This document shows, piece after piece, positions 22,979 to 34,852 of a stretch of DNA of 64,000 nt. The notes beneath the pieces are model-generated. The model was not told the DNA's origin. It was given only the letters and a program-made list of their open reading frames with translations, and made no database searches. Source of the DNA: Arbacia lixula (lineage: Eukaryota > Echinodermata > Echinoidea > Arbacioida > Arbaciidae). The position numbers and the translations under genes were made by a program. Position 1 is the stretch's first letter, and each line of letters opens with the position of its first letter. The stretch spans positions 12,500,131-12,564,130 of the forward strand of contig OZ022588.1 in NCBI GenBank assembly GCA_963669155.1, written 5' to 3'.

Positions 22979-24543
22979 TACATGTACAGTTTCAAAGGTC
23001 TGGGCTACCTGAAAAGCCAGCAATGATGGCCACCTTAAAACCATTAAGGGCAAGTCCTGAAAATTGTGAGCCTTTGGTTCCTATACATGTAGATGTACTT
23101 GTCATGTCAACCCACAACATCTTTCCTGCCTGAAGCATCATGCATGTACGTAAAGGTAAAATATATTTACAGCCTCTTCATATGTACCAGAGAAAAATTG
23201 ATTCAACATTTTCGGGGGCTACCGGTACTTTTTGAGCACATTTGCCATTTGGCTACAATTTTACATTTTGTTGATGGGAATATTTTTGGGGCTACTTGAA
23301 CATTTTCCACGGCTCTTTTGATCATTTGGGGGCAAAATCGCTCTGAGCCCCCGTGTATTTTCCCCCTGATACATGTATGTACATGATTAGATCAGTTCTA
23401 CACCATGCACTCTTGACTTGTACATTATATGGACATTTGAAATAGCATTTGTTAAGTCTACAGGAAATGTGTGTTTTGTATTGCTTAATGTACAATGTAC
23501 ATTACACTGTACATGTATAACCTGCATGTGTATATTGTACGTCCTTTGTCATTTTTAGGACATGTCATGCATAAGCCTACATGTACATATATAACATGCA
23601 GAGTATATTATCAAGGCCTGTTAGCACAGAAGATGTTGGTTTTAATTTGGAGAGGAATGACAATGGACTGACAATGTTATCGCGGCCTTCTAGCGATCGT
23701 TATTGATCGTAGCTTCACGCATTCCTTCCACCTGTTCCACACTCATGGCCGATCCAATGCGCCGGACACCTCTCCGCGGCAAGGCATGAGGAAAGCGCGG
23801 ATAATCAACGGTGAAAGCTGCGCTTTTACCTTTACTCCCCCTCCCCCCTTCTCTGTCCCACCTTCTCCTGTTTCTGGCGCGCTGCAATGCTAGTTCCACC
23901 TCACCTCATCCATGTTACACCCAAGTGGACAACTGACATATGTTTACATTACCTGTCTACAAGCAATGCACACATTGGTGTGAGCCCTACAGTGCATGCT
24001 AGTCCAGACACAGGGGAAACACATGGGGCACGAAGCGTGCATAATTCAAACCTTCACGTGCATGAGCGCACTATGCAGAGTATAAAATACAGGACTTATA
24101 AATTGCATTTTTACCATTAACCCTTTGCATGCCAAACAAAATGCCTCTCTATGGGATTTGTGTGTATTACTTGTGAAAAAAGGCACATGTAGTAGCACAC
24201 TGAGGGTTAAATTGCAGCTTCGATATCGAGACGCAAACATCAATTTCAATGAATTTATTTGAAGTAACATGAACAAGGTACATTAACTGCTTCTAAAATA
24301 TTGAATGATCTCCTGCTAAAGGAAGGCGGCTGGAAGCTATAGTTGTACATGTAATATGCTTACATGTACATGTACCGATGAATTCGATGTTGTTTGATGT
24401 ATTGAATTAATGTAAAATAAAACCTGACTAATTATGATTAAGAAGACAATAATTTTTGTTTAACCATAATCGGAACAAAAGCATGAAATTGTACAAGTCA
24501 GAAGAAAATGATATTAAACCAGACGGATACATGTAAAACTTAC
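22979..24543. other. Intron 1 of the betaglycan-like gene; no exon seen
   Basis: It holds a repeat fragment near 23197-23330 and a small inverted-end element at 24117-24211 (ttaaccctttgcatgcc … actgagggttaa, TTAA at both edges). The segment 23680-23885 is more GC-rich than its surroundings and could be regulatory, but nothing in it is diagnostic. Confidence 0.45.
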
Positions 24544-24589
24544 TCTGGCAAAAGATGAGGCAGCCAGAGAGTGCGACGAACCACTCCAT
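24544..24589 (-). CDS. TGFBR3: Betaglycan-like co-receptor, exon 1 (start codon and signal peptide)
   Basis: On the - strand ATG is at 24589 and the exon ends at gccaga|gtaagt. It encodes MEWFVALSGCLIFCQ plus one base, a hydrophobic secretory signal. The leftover A joins TC of the exon at 19793 to give Ile, and the frame continues into the recognised orphan domain; this phase agreement supports both exons. The intron between them is about 4.75 kb. A 5' untranslated part extends to higher coordinates, but its limits and the promoter cannot be placed. Confidence 0.68.
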
Positions 24590-25445
24590 GGTGATTGGGG
24601 GCGTAACCGATGCAAAGAAACGTTGGCAACAAGTTTGTGCTTCCAGTTCTGTCTGCGCCGATCCAAACTGCGCCTGTCTTTAAATGGAGACGCGACTTCT
24701 CCTCTCGCTGAATGATTCCTTTCTTCCTAAGAGGCTGCACTCATGGGAAATGTCTTCACATCGTGGGTATGTCTCCACCTGAGTGAGTCACATACAAACA
24801 TACTACATGTACAGCTGCGTATGAAGTGATCCAATTGGCATCATCTGACTGCAGGTTGGCACAACGGTAGCATTCACACTCTGTTAAGTTGTCACAGTTC
24901 ACATAAGCACCACTTGTGACTTAAACATACATGTACCAAATACTGTCAGTGGTGAATCCTTACATGTTCATATTATATATTGTTCATGTCTCTCGTTGTC
25001 ATGAAGGGTTTGTAAACCGGTGAAGAGACGTACATGAGCTCCTTCTCTCATGTCTTATGCATGTAGATGCATGATGACGCCGACAGGACGTGAAATCCTT
25101 CCGAAGCAGAGATGTTTTGCCGCCCACTCCTCCTCTTAATCCAAATATTGAAGCGATGGTCGTTTTCTTCTGATCCGATGATTTATGAACAAGATTTCTC
25201 CTAAATGGGTGCCGGCTTCAAACCAAAGATGGCAATCAGTCACAGCGTCCAATCACGGTATTCCACAATTAGTTTCTCTCTGCTTGAGGAAGGAGATATC
25301 GAGCCGTTGAGGAGAGATAAATCTGCAGAATGAGACCAAAAAAAATGTTTAACTTTTTTCATAATTTGTTAAAAGCTCAACAGCACCAAAATGAGAGTGT
25401 ATTTATGCAAATTTTAAAACAAGCTCTTAACAAGAAGAAACTAGA

Positions 25446-25645
25446 GATGTGTGTATGAGATAATCAATTCAGAACACAACAACGACCATTGTGTATCACA
25501 TCTGTTAATCTACTAGCAACTGCCATCACAGTGTCATTAATAATGTATGATGCTTCTGGCAGAAAAGAAGTTGTGGGTTGGCATGTGTGATGCACAATAA
25601 TCATTGTTGTGTTCTGAATCAATTACTGATACACACATATCTAGA
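25446..25645. repeat. MITE family B, copy 2
   Basis: The ends gtgtgtatgagataatcaat and attactgatacacaca are inverted. The interior tgcttctggcagaaaagaagttgtgggttgg matches the copy at 12249. Confidence 0.8.
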
Positions 25646-27476
25646 TCCAAATTTGTCCAAAAGTGAAAATCTCACGAAATATTCACAGGATTATTACAAG
25701 GAATGTCACAAAACCTGTCTCGAAAAAATCTGACATCCCTTGACTTTATTTCTAAGCCCCTCAATCGCAAAGGCAATAAGTTGCATTAAAAATGACATTG
25801 GTCTATCATCGTTTGGTACTGAGAGATTTAAGCTAGTTCTATGTAAGGTAAACACAATTTTGTTGCATTTTTATGTGTTATGGTTGTCCAGCAAGAACCG
25901 GATTAGGAACAGGATGTGCACTTTCACTAGCTACCGTACACATTCATGGTTACTAGTGGGCCTGCTTTCGATACAACCTTTTACAATGAGAGCCCACTCG
26001 CTATTTAACAACTCAACTGGATAAGCTGCAAGTGAACAGAGCAAAATGACAGCACTCATGCATGCAGGGCATACTGTACATGTGTTCAAGCTGCTTCTAA
26101 GTACTGCTAAGCTGCTAAGTACTACAGTAGTATGCACCAATCTCAACCATTGTGATCTAAATGTAAGAAGTCTGTTATGTTCTCAGAAACTTCATAATGT
26201 ATAATACATACACATGTTATAAATACGCTATACATGTATAATTATGCAAATAATATGCACCCCCTCCATGTACATAATTTTCAGAATTCTGATAACTTGC
26301 ATGTAATGCACACGAGGTGACAACAAATTTGCTGGTTTGATCCCACTCTGATGTGAACCACACGAGAGATTCACCTGACATATTTTCATTGTGACAATAA
26401 ATTTACAACCCCCACTACTGTAAACATGGTACAATTCGCTTATAAATGTTATCATGAATAAAAACACAACATACATGTACTGTTTACTGACAAGAGATGC
26501 ACTATGCCTATGGCTAAGCTAGCTAGCAATGATCATGGTGCTTAGTTATTACAGTGCGTGTTTGCTTTGCCTCTGGTGTAAACCATGCCCATCGGCCTTT
26601 CATACTGTGGCCTGGCCTGGCACTCAATCAAGCAATTTGCTTTGCATTTTAATCACAGGGGGGGACCTCAACAGGCCATGCTTTATAAATCAAGAATGCT
26701 TTCTGACAAGTAAAATGTAAGGCTGTAGACGGTGGCTAATCCTATTCATATGCTGCATGCTTACAGCTCACCAGGAAAAAGAGGGATGGGAGGGGGGAGG
26801 GGTTGCCTAATATTTATGAATATTTAATACATATCTCATGTTCAGCTTTTCAGCAAAGTCGTTTAAGGAGGAGTTTAAAATCATAAGAAATAATTTTCAT
26901 TATACAATTGTTGTTTTACTGGTACTTTCAGTGGTAATAATATCGATTTATCAATCTGCTGAGTAAAATAAGCACTGGAAGAGAGTACGAAAGACTTGAA
27001 ATTAAAGACAGGGTTTCCCTTTTGCAAGTTAATTTTGTCCCTGCAATGCAATAAAAAAAGCCCCAGTGAAAAAAAAAAAATATCTTCCTCTTCAGGAATA
27101 ATGTACATGTAAGATATTTCAGAGAGTTTTCCTCATGTCATTTATAATTCCTGAACAGATGACAGCGCTTTTTTTTTTCACTGTAGCAACCTTTAATAAA
27201 ACTACACAAATCCTTCAAGAAAGTATCTTTTAAAATTCAAATTAATACTGGAGCACTGAATCTCGATCATCAATCTTCATGGGCGACTCCATCAGTCTAC
27301 AATGATGTACCAGGTACCTGACTAAGCATTGTCCTTATATGCACAGACAAGAAATAACTGATAGCATCACTTATCAACCTAAAATTGGCCGGGCAAGATT
27401 ACATGGTTGATAAGATAACATTTTACATTAAATGCAATGTGTCCATGTTCATGTACGAGTAGGGTATTCAATTCTA
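25646..27476. other. No gene seen
   Basis: AT-rich DNA upstream of the betaglycan-like start. No convincing exon, RNA gene or bounded element was recognised. Confidence 0.45.
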
Positions 27477-27740
27477 TTTTGTGGTGCATACACTCCAGCT
27501 CAAAGGACTTGGCATAGGGAAATGGAAGAAAGGGAATGAGCCGCAGTTGTAAACCATGGTATATTTTGTCCAGTTCAGCATGAAACATGATGCTTTTCAG
27601 GCTAAAGTATCGTGTTTCATGCTGAACTGGACAAAATACATGTATACCGCGGTTGAAAACTGTGGCTCCGTCCATTTCTTCCCTTTCCCTTTCCCTATGC
27701 CAATTCCTTTGAGCTGTAGTGTACATACATGTACAAAACA
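27477..27740. repeat. Fold-back element, about 264 bp
   Basis: The left arm (agctcaaaggacttggcata, then gtccagttcagcatgaaaca) is mirrored by the right arm (tgtttcatgctgaactggac, then ccaattcctttgagctg) around a centre near 27600. Arms are about 120 bp with some mismatches. Confidence 0.8.
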
Positions 27741-29509
27741 AACAGATCAAGTGTATGAAAAACTTGCATTACAGGTACAGTTCATGATTATATTCAGGCA
27801 TACAACTATGCATACTATTTTGGAAAACCAAGGCAACTTTTTTTTTCAAAATATCAGATGCTTCTAATATTGAACAGGCATGAATTTCACCACTATGACT
27901 ATTCCGTTGCACATTTTCAACTTGCCGCCTAGAGACATACTCCATTGAAAAAGCTTCCAAAATCCAAATGTTTGGCATTTGAGATACAACAAGTTAAATA
28001 CCGGGTAACCCCATGTTCTTGTGCACATATTGTTATTATAACATGTCAATCCCATTCGGTAAATTTGTCTGTGGCAAAAGTGCACTAGCTACATATTGTC
28101 CCAATACAAATCCCCAACTTGCTTTAGTCTGATAAACCCAGCAGTCTGACAGCTCCCTTTGTTTACAAAAACCTACACAATGTATGGAAAGTCCAGTTCA
28201 ACTCGAGTTGAGTATTGAACTTAAAAAATGGTAGTCTTTAATGAGATCAAATCATATCTCATCTGAATAATATTCATGATTTATTAAATATTCATGAGGA
28301 TAAATCCATAATATCAAGCCATTTAGTCTTTTAAAGATGGTGAAGTTAATCATGTGACTCATGAAATTCACAATTGGCGAGGAGAATGTGCAAAAGGAAC
28401 TTCCATCTCGGGAATGAAGCGTCTTGTGGGTCCCGTGGCTATGCCTATGGCAGGCAAATATGGCAGGCCAATATGGCAACTCATTGCGTGTGCATAGTTA
28501 GTTTGGCATCTAGAAAACTAGTAGGGGGCCTAGTAGTATTTAATACGTCTATGGTGGGGTATTAGAATCTACACTCACACATCCTTAATTGAAAACACAA
28601 AGTTCAACTTTTTGTGAGAATCTGCTGAGGCCTGAGTGTGTATACCCACACAGAGACCAAACAGCAATTAAAATCAGCATTTACAATCAAGAGTCATTTT
28701 GCATTTGTATCCACCACAATCTCATTAATCACATATAGCAACGCCGATTCTAGCTCAGAAAACACAATATAAACACACCCTAACCAGTTAGCACGCTTAC
28801 TACGTACACAAATTATGTAGCTACAGCATACACTGTATACAGTCGTCCCGCAATATGCACAGCCACATCGTGAAGGCTCCTTCATCACCAATCCAGCGGG
28901 ACGGGGCGGGGGTCCAGTTGTTCATACAATTGGTGTCAAAAGAGCTTAAACATTCTACTCCTTTTCACACATTTACTCACACGATCACGTTCACACCCAA
29001 AGCTAGCATGAACATATTATTCTCACCTGCAAGTAAAGCCCAGCCAAAGGGAGAAAACTCTATCACGAATGAAGAAACTGTGGATATAAGTTCACAATTA
29101 CACGTCGACTTCTAAAATGTAGCGGTAGTATGGCGTAACACAGCAGCGTTTACGATATCATTCATACATGTACATCTGTGTGCAATGCATTGCGCATCGC
29201 TTGCCAACAAACGTACACCGTATGTAAAAAAATGCATGCAAAAGCAACGCTAGCGCTGCACGCTGTGGCGTTCAATTTTTGTTTGGGTCACTAGCGATGG
29301 ACCATGCACAAAAGAGCACGGTAAGAAAACCGAGACAGATGGATAGAACTCGCTCGGCGGCTCAATAGCGGTCGCTCTTCACCAAAGTATGTTAGTGTCA
29401 GTACAAGCCACAAAAGGCTATCATGTCCGGTATTTGGCTGCCTGAAATGGGTGTTTTTTTTCTTCCCGGAAAAAGATCCGTTTGGGGAAGAGTGAAGGTG
29501 GGATGAAGG

Positions 29510-29672
29510 AGGGGGGAGGGGGGGGGGGGGGGGGGGGGGGTAGAGTCCCTTTATAAATGGACTCTAAGGCAGTAAGGGAGGGGAGAGAGAGGGGGGAGGG
29601 GCAAGGTGGGGGAGGGTTGGGGAGGGAGGGGAAGGAGGGGGAGGGAGGGGAGAGGGGGGGAAGGGGAGCATA
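29510..29672 (+). repeat. G-rich tract with quadruplex-forming pattern
   Basis: A run of about 24 G residues near 29518-29540 is followed by many GGG and GGGG blocks to 29672. Four or more G-runs with short loops occur repeatedly on this strand, which is the pattern for G-quadruplexes. The long homopolymer may also be an assembly weak point. Confidence 0.85.
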
Positions 29673-29710
29673 CCGGCGTATTTTGTATTAAGTTTATTAC
29701 TATCAAACTT

Positions 29711-29855
29711 TGTGACGTCACAATTTCACAAAATTGAAATTTAAAAAGACTCATAACTTTCTTGACGGTTTGTTATTAACCTTCACTACTATGAATATTT
29801 CATGTTGTTGCTTTTATTAAAACCAACTTAACGTCTGGGTGGATTATCCCTTTAC
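29711..29855. repeat. Interspersed repeat family A, copy 3
   Basis: Shows gacgtcacaat, actcataactttctt, gacggttt, ccttcactactatgaatat and gggtggattatccctttac in the family A order. Confidence 0.7.
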
Positions 29856-31480
29856 TTCTAAGCCAGGTTGGGTAACCTTTTCAGAAAAAAACAAAACAGA
29901 AAAACGATTGCAGATTCTCACATGTGCCCTTTAACTGAAAATCAATGGGAGCAAACCCATTCGTTCCCATCTAAAATCAATTGTCTAAAAAATTTAATTT
30001 TGGATCCGAATGCATTATTACTTTATAATATTATTTTCGGGCTGAATCGTTCAGCCTTCTTTCATGATTTGCATTTCGATTTAATTGTTGGAATTTTAAT
30101 TCTCATGTGGGATTAAAGGAAATGTATTCCTATAGAAAATAATACCAGATCATTCAAAGAAAACAAAAATGCTTGTGCCACCTACCATAAATTCAAGTCC
30201 AACAAGCAAATGTTGTCCATTTGTCTAGCGTACAATTTACTACACAGCATAGCCTATAATATACAATTAAATGATACAAAACATTGCATGCATGACAAGA
30301 ACAATATCCCGATCATAGGTAAAACTTAATAGAGACAAGGCATATTGTCATAGAACTCCAAATTATGCGTGAAAGGGTACAATTTTGTTGTTTGCCTTGC
30401 AGGTTCATTTTTTTGTTATTGCTTTACGCAAATAAAAATGTTAGGATTGACCGAATATTTCCATTTACCTATTACTTATTTTTACTGGCAACTGACAATC
30501 AATCATATTTTGTACAGTTAAAAGTTGATAATCATGATGCTGAAAAACTGACAGCAAAACGGCAGGCCAGTAAATCTGAGAAATGATAAACACTTTAAAG
30601 TTAAATGTTTTTATATTCTAAGCGGCAGCTTCTTGCATTGTATTTGTACAGATCCATTAGTCTTTAGGCCTACCACTGCCTTTTACCCCTTGACAGGTCA
30701 TTTTATGCTGTTTTTCTATGTATTTTCTATTTAAATAAAACATGTATACTATTGTATTTAAAGTATTACCACCGTACGTTATGAAATGATTATAAGTTTG
30801 TTTTGTTTGTAGGTAAAACACGATTACGAAGTTAATACAGTCAAGTTTTAATATTGTGCCCTCCCTATAAAGGCTTTATTGCAAAGTTCGCGGCCGTAAT
30901 AATTTACTTATAATGTTAAAGCTCATATAATCTGAGATTACAGATGTGTTGTCATGAACTCGTTGTGTGTCTTGCGTGTATGTTTCTTTCAATAATACAT
31001 TGAAGCCCCACAGGGCAGGCATTACTTCATCTGGTATGCTAAGTGTTGATTCATTTTGTAATGATGATAAGTTTTCATTTTAGTACGATATAGCAACCAC
31101 AATCCGAGCGCATAGAGTACAACTTTGGTACAAAACAAGAGGCTAACATAGGTCGGCCTTCATTGGAACTTAACAAGAGTACTCAAAGGAGATACAAATG
31201 TGCTGTTTATACATTTACAGTAGTTATAAAAAAAATATGTTTCAATGAGAGACATTGTTCGAGGTAAACGAAAAGTGTGATATTTCAATACAAAATAGTC
31301 CTAATTAAGCAGGTTTCTTTGTACAAATGAGATTATTATTCAGTACCAATGATTGTGATGTTGATTTGTGAAGGGACGTCAAAAGAGAGTACTGTAGCTT
31401 ACGTGCACATGTATTAACATTTCTTTTCAATTTCAGTAGATAGAGAAATAACTTTTGATGAAGACATCCTGTCGATGTTG

Positions 31481-31635
31481 TTAACCCTTGGTAGTATCAT
31501 CCATTGAGAGTCCCAATGTCAATTACAACACAGTGCATTGCCCAGGGGGCTGAGAGAGTTAACCCGCTCAGCACCATCCATTGAGAGTCCTACGTCAATC
31601 ACACAGCTACACATTGCATACAGGACCGAGAGATT
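31481..31635. repeat. Diverged tandem duplication of about 78 bp
   Basis: The units gttaacccttggtagtatcatccattgagagtcc and gttaacccgctcagcaccatccattgagagtcc start 78 bp apart and continue in parallel (cacagtgcattgc versus cacattgcatac). Confidence 0.7.
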
Positions 31636-32939
31636 GCAAGTGACTAAGTAACAATGACTTGGTTATCCGTGATCTCAGATAAATATCCACCCATAAACGA
31701 TAGCTACCTAACCCTGGGACGCATCGTCAGGTTTTCTTCTGATTTATTATCAGACAAGCACAAGGATATCACCCGATGGCGACATTTACTTATTTCATTG
31801 AGGAAAAAGTAACGGTCAATAAGCTGATTGTATTTAAAAAAAAATCCTTTAAATCTACGGCAAATCAAATTGTTGATATCTTTAGAAAGATTTTAGAGGA
31901 TTGCAAAATTCTGATGGCAAAATGACTTGACTAAACAAAGAAACAAACAAACAAACAAACAAACAACACATAAGTAAACATTGGCGCAAGAAGAAAAACA
32001 AAAGATCGCTTCCAGATGTTCATGACAGGCATGCATACAAACTATGTTCGCGGTCCGATCTTCTCTAGGGGCCCTTACAAAGAACATACATAAAACATAC
32101 AGGACCAAGTGCCTTTTTTTTTAGTAATACTTCAATATAATAAAAAAAATATAATGAGCTTGATTTTCTTCTAAGTTGTTATATTTTCCACGTATGTTGG
32201 TCCTGTCATAAAACACAATATGGCTTGAAAACAACATGTGCAAAATAAAAGCGGCTTCACCCTGAATACTGTTTACCATATCATACAATACACTAAATCA
32301 CGATCTATCTCACAATCTGATTTTTCCTGATACATATCATATTTCAAATGATTAAAAAAAGAAAAGAAACTGTGATGTTTCAGCACCGACGAAGTGAATT
32401 GTGATGTTGGGGCAAAATAACTACTACATCACTTTGTACATGACTTATGTATCACAAAATAATGTCGAACCGATAGCAGCATTAGTGGAGTACAGTATAG
32501 TGGGCTGAACAACGCAAACAAACAAATGTCGTTTCGTTGACAACAAAGTCGCCGCAGACAAGCGCAAGAACACAGGTAATAATTTAGAAAATCGAGTATT
32601 AATATGTTAATACGTAAATTTAAGCCACTTTTATTTTTGAAAAAAACAGCAGAGAGTATACATTTTACCGTGACCTTCACATTTGATGGCGTTTCACGGT
32701 ATGATATGTAAGAACTATGTATTTTCAGTGGGGCTCCTCCGCTTTATAAATGAGTTTGCTCATGTCCCACATGCTTATTTTTACGTTGGGTACTATTTGA
32801 TTACCGCTCTTCAATTAGATTTAGACCCCGTCTTCAAGTTACGACGTATAAATTTTTCCCATGGGTATGGCAGCTCATCGACAAATTGCGTTTTGGGGGA
32901 ATTTATACTTCATTGCATGATATAGTGCGCATGATATAG

Positions 32940-34560
32940 TGCTGAATCTTGAAGGGATGAGCATCACGACCGAACTGACATCTCCAGTCAGCCACTGAAC
33001 CAATCACCGAGCAGGTGTTTTTGAGACATGGACTTTCTAATTGGCATATAGGCCTAATGCTGACATTCACCAAATAATGTGATTTTTGGCATGCTCGTGA
33101 GCGAAGCCACTAGTGGACTCTTTCCCCCGGACACTTTTTTGGCATTCAAATCATGTCCTACCTAATTGAAAGTCTTTTTTTTTCAGCAATAATAGCCGGG
33201 GATATTTTGCGCTTGCGTCGTGTAATTCGAAAAGACGATAATCTGATAAAACTCGTGTTTTTTATCTCGCGATTTTGAGCTTTATCGAAACTGTTTTGCT
33301 GATGGTGATTCTGTAGTCTCATGTGTGATGCGCTTACCATTTCGTTCTGTCACGTGCATCAATTAAAGAGACCACAGTGAGAATGTGCCACTAGTCACTA
33401 GTGCATACCACGCGCATCATTTTCTTTCAAATTTTGTGGTTTATTTTGTTTTCCAACAAGTGGCTTAGATGTAATCTACTATGGGCTCTTTAAGGTTTAT
33501 TTTTAAGGCTATCCTAGATTTTTAATGGAATGAGGTCCAAAAAAAGAGAGTGCCATGACAAGAGAGTCTTCATTTTTTTATTGTATTTTCTCGGAACGCA
33601 CATGATGTCGTGCTGAAGGCATGCACATCACGATCAAACTGATCGACTTCCACAGTCGGCGACTGAAGCGATCCTGGAGCGAGTGTGCGGCAGAAATTTT
33701 GGAGAAAATGGAATTTCATGTCGGCATATAATTTTGACATTTACCAAATAATATGATTTTTTTTGTAGCTTAAACTTTCAAAAGACGATAATTTGATGAA
33801 ACTTGTTTTTTTACTCGTAATTGTGTAGCTTGACAGAAACTGTTGGGCTGACGGTGATTCTGTAGTCTCACGCTTGGCATTTCCTTCTAATACGCATCTT
33901 TGCTAGTGCGTCGATTAAGAAGACCGCGGTGAGAATGGGCCACTAGCCCAACACAATAGTGGCCTGGAAGGAGACCAAGTATAGTGAGCCGATATTACTT
34001 TTTGGAAATATCAGCTCACTATAGTTGGTCTCCTTCCGGACCACTATAATGTACAAGTCTATGGAAAATACGCCATACACAGTAGTGGCCTCGAAGGAGA
34101 CCAAATAGATAACATTTAAGCCACCTGTTGAAAAATGAAATAAACCACAGAATTTGGTGAATGAAATCACATCCTACTCAGAAATTATTGTATCAATGTG
34201 AAATTACGTGTTGAAGCAAGGTCACTATCTTCGTCTGTGCAGAATTTTCGCATCGAGAACAAGAGATTTCTTTTGAAATCACTGAAGCCGTCATTTAATT
34301 GAATCGGCCTGCAAATATTGGTAGGTGTTCGAAGAGGTCGTAAGTGGCTTATAACACGATATGGCAGTGATTTTTTGTAGCTTTTAAAATTTATTTGATG
34401 AAGCTTGTTTTTTTTTCTACTCGCATTGCGTCACTTGACCGAAACTGTTGTGCCGACGGTGATTCTGTGTAGTCCCACACTTGATATGCTTACCATTGCA
34501 TTCTAATATACATTTTTGCCAGTGCGCCAAGTCAGGAGCGATGAGAATGGGCTTCTAACC
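32940..34560 (+). repeat. Three diverged tandem copies just upstream of AXDND1
   Basis: Segments near 33050-33410, 33720-33940 and 34370-34560 share, in order, an agacgataatttgatgaaact-type block, a gaaactgtt block, gacggtgattctgtagtc, gcttaccatt, and gagaatgggccactag. The first two also share an upstream atcacgatcaaactgac-type block (32960 and 33627). The last copy ends about 150 bp before the first coding exon of AXDND1, so duplicated DNA may have contributed promoter or 5' untranslated sequence. Confidence 0.7.
33955..34052. repeat. Hairpin, arms of about 35 bp
   Basis: tagtggcctggaaggagacc and tatagtgagc on the left are mirrored by gctcactata and ggtctccttccggaccacta on the right. A third half-copy (agtggcctcgaaggagacca) lies at 34084. 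Confidence 0.85.
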
Positions 34561-34713
34561 ATATAAAATACCTGTGTCTCTCCTTCCATGTATTGCATGC
34601 ATACATGTACTAATGGAGTAAAAAAAAAAAAAAGTGCAATGCCAATGACACTTTTTCACCATGCATTCAATTTTTTGATATTTCAATTTTTCTGGAACAG
34701 GAAGAGTTTGATA

Positions 34714-34852
34714 ATGACAGCGGTGGCGGTGGCACCAGACTTGCGGGAGCTCCCCAAAGCTCCGGACCCCACCCCCATGCCCATTGATACAGGGTCAACC
34801 AACAGCCCCACCCTCAGGAGAGAAAGAGCAGTTGTGTCCAAACAAGAAAATG
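34714..34852 (+). CDS. AXDND1: AXDND1 coding exon 1 with start codon
   Basis: An acceptor at 34699-34700 (tttttctggaacag) shows that an untranslated exon lies upstream. ATG at 34714 is the first Met in frame within this exon and opens MTAVAVAPDLRELPKAPDP, a Pro-rich disordered start. The donor is aaaatg|gtatgt; the exon ends with one extra base. The frame stays open upstream of the acceptor, but that part is intron-like. Confidence 0.75.

Larger units (their letters stand above)
27741..31480. other. No gene seen; contains family A copy and a G-rich tract
   Basis: Apart from the G-rich tract (29510-29672) and a family A repeat (29711-29855), entered separately, I find no supported exon. The short proline- or serine-rich frames are not convincing. 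Confidence 0.45.

Noticed and set aside
23690..23899. Small - strand frame in a GC-richer patch as a coding exon
   Set aside because: No matching splice phases with the betaglycan-like exons and no recognisable motif; at most regulatory.
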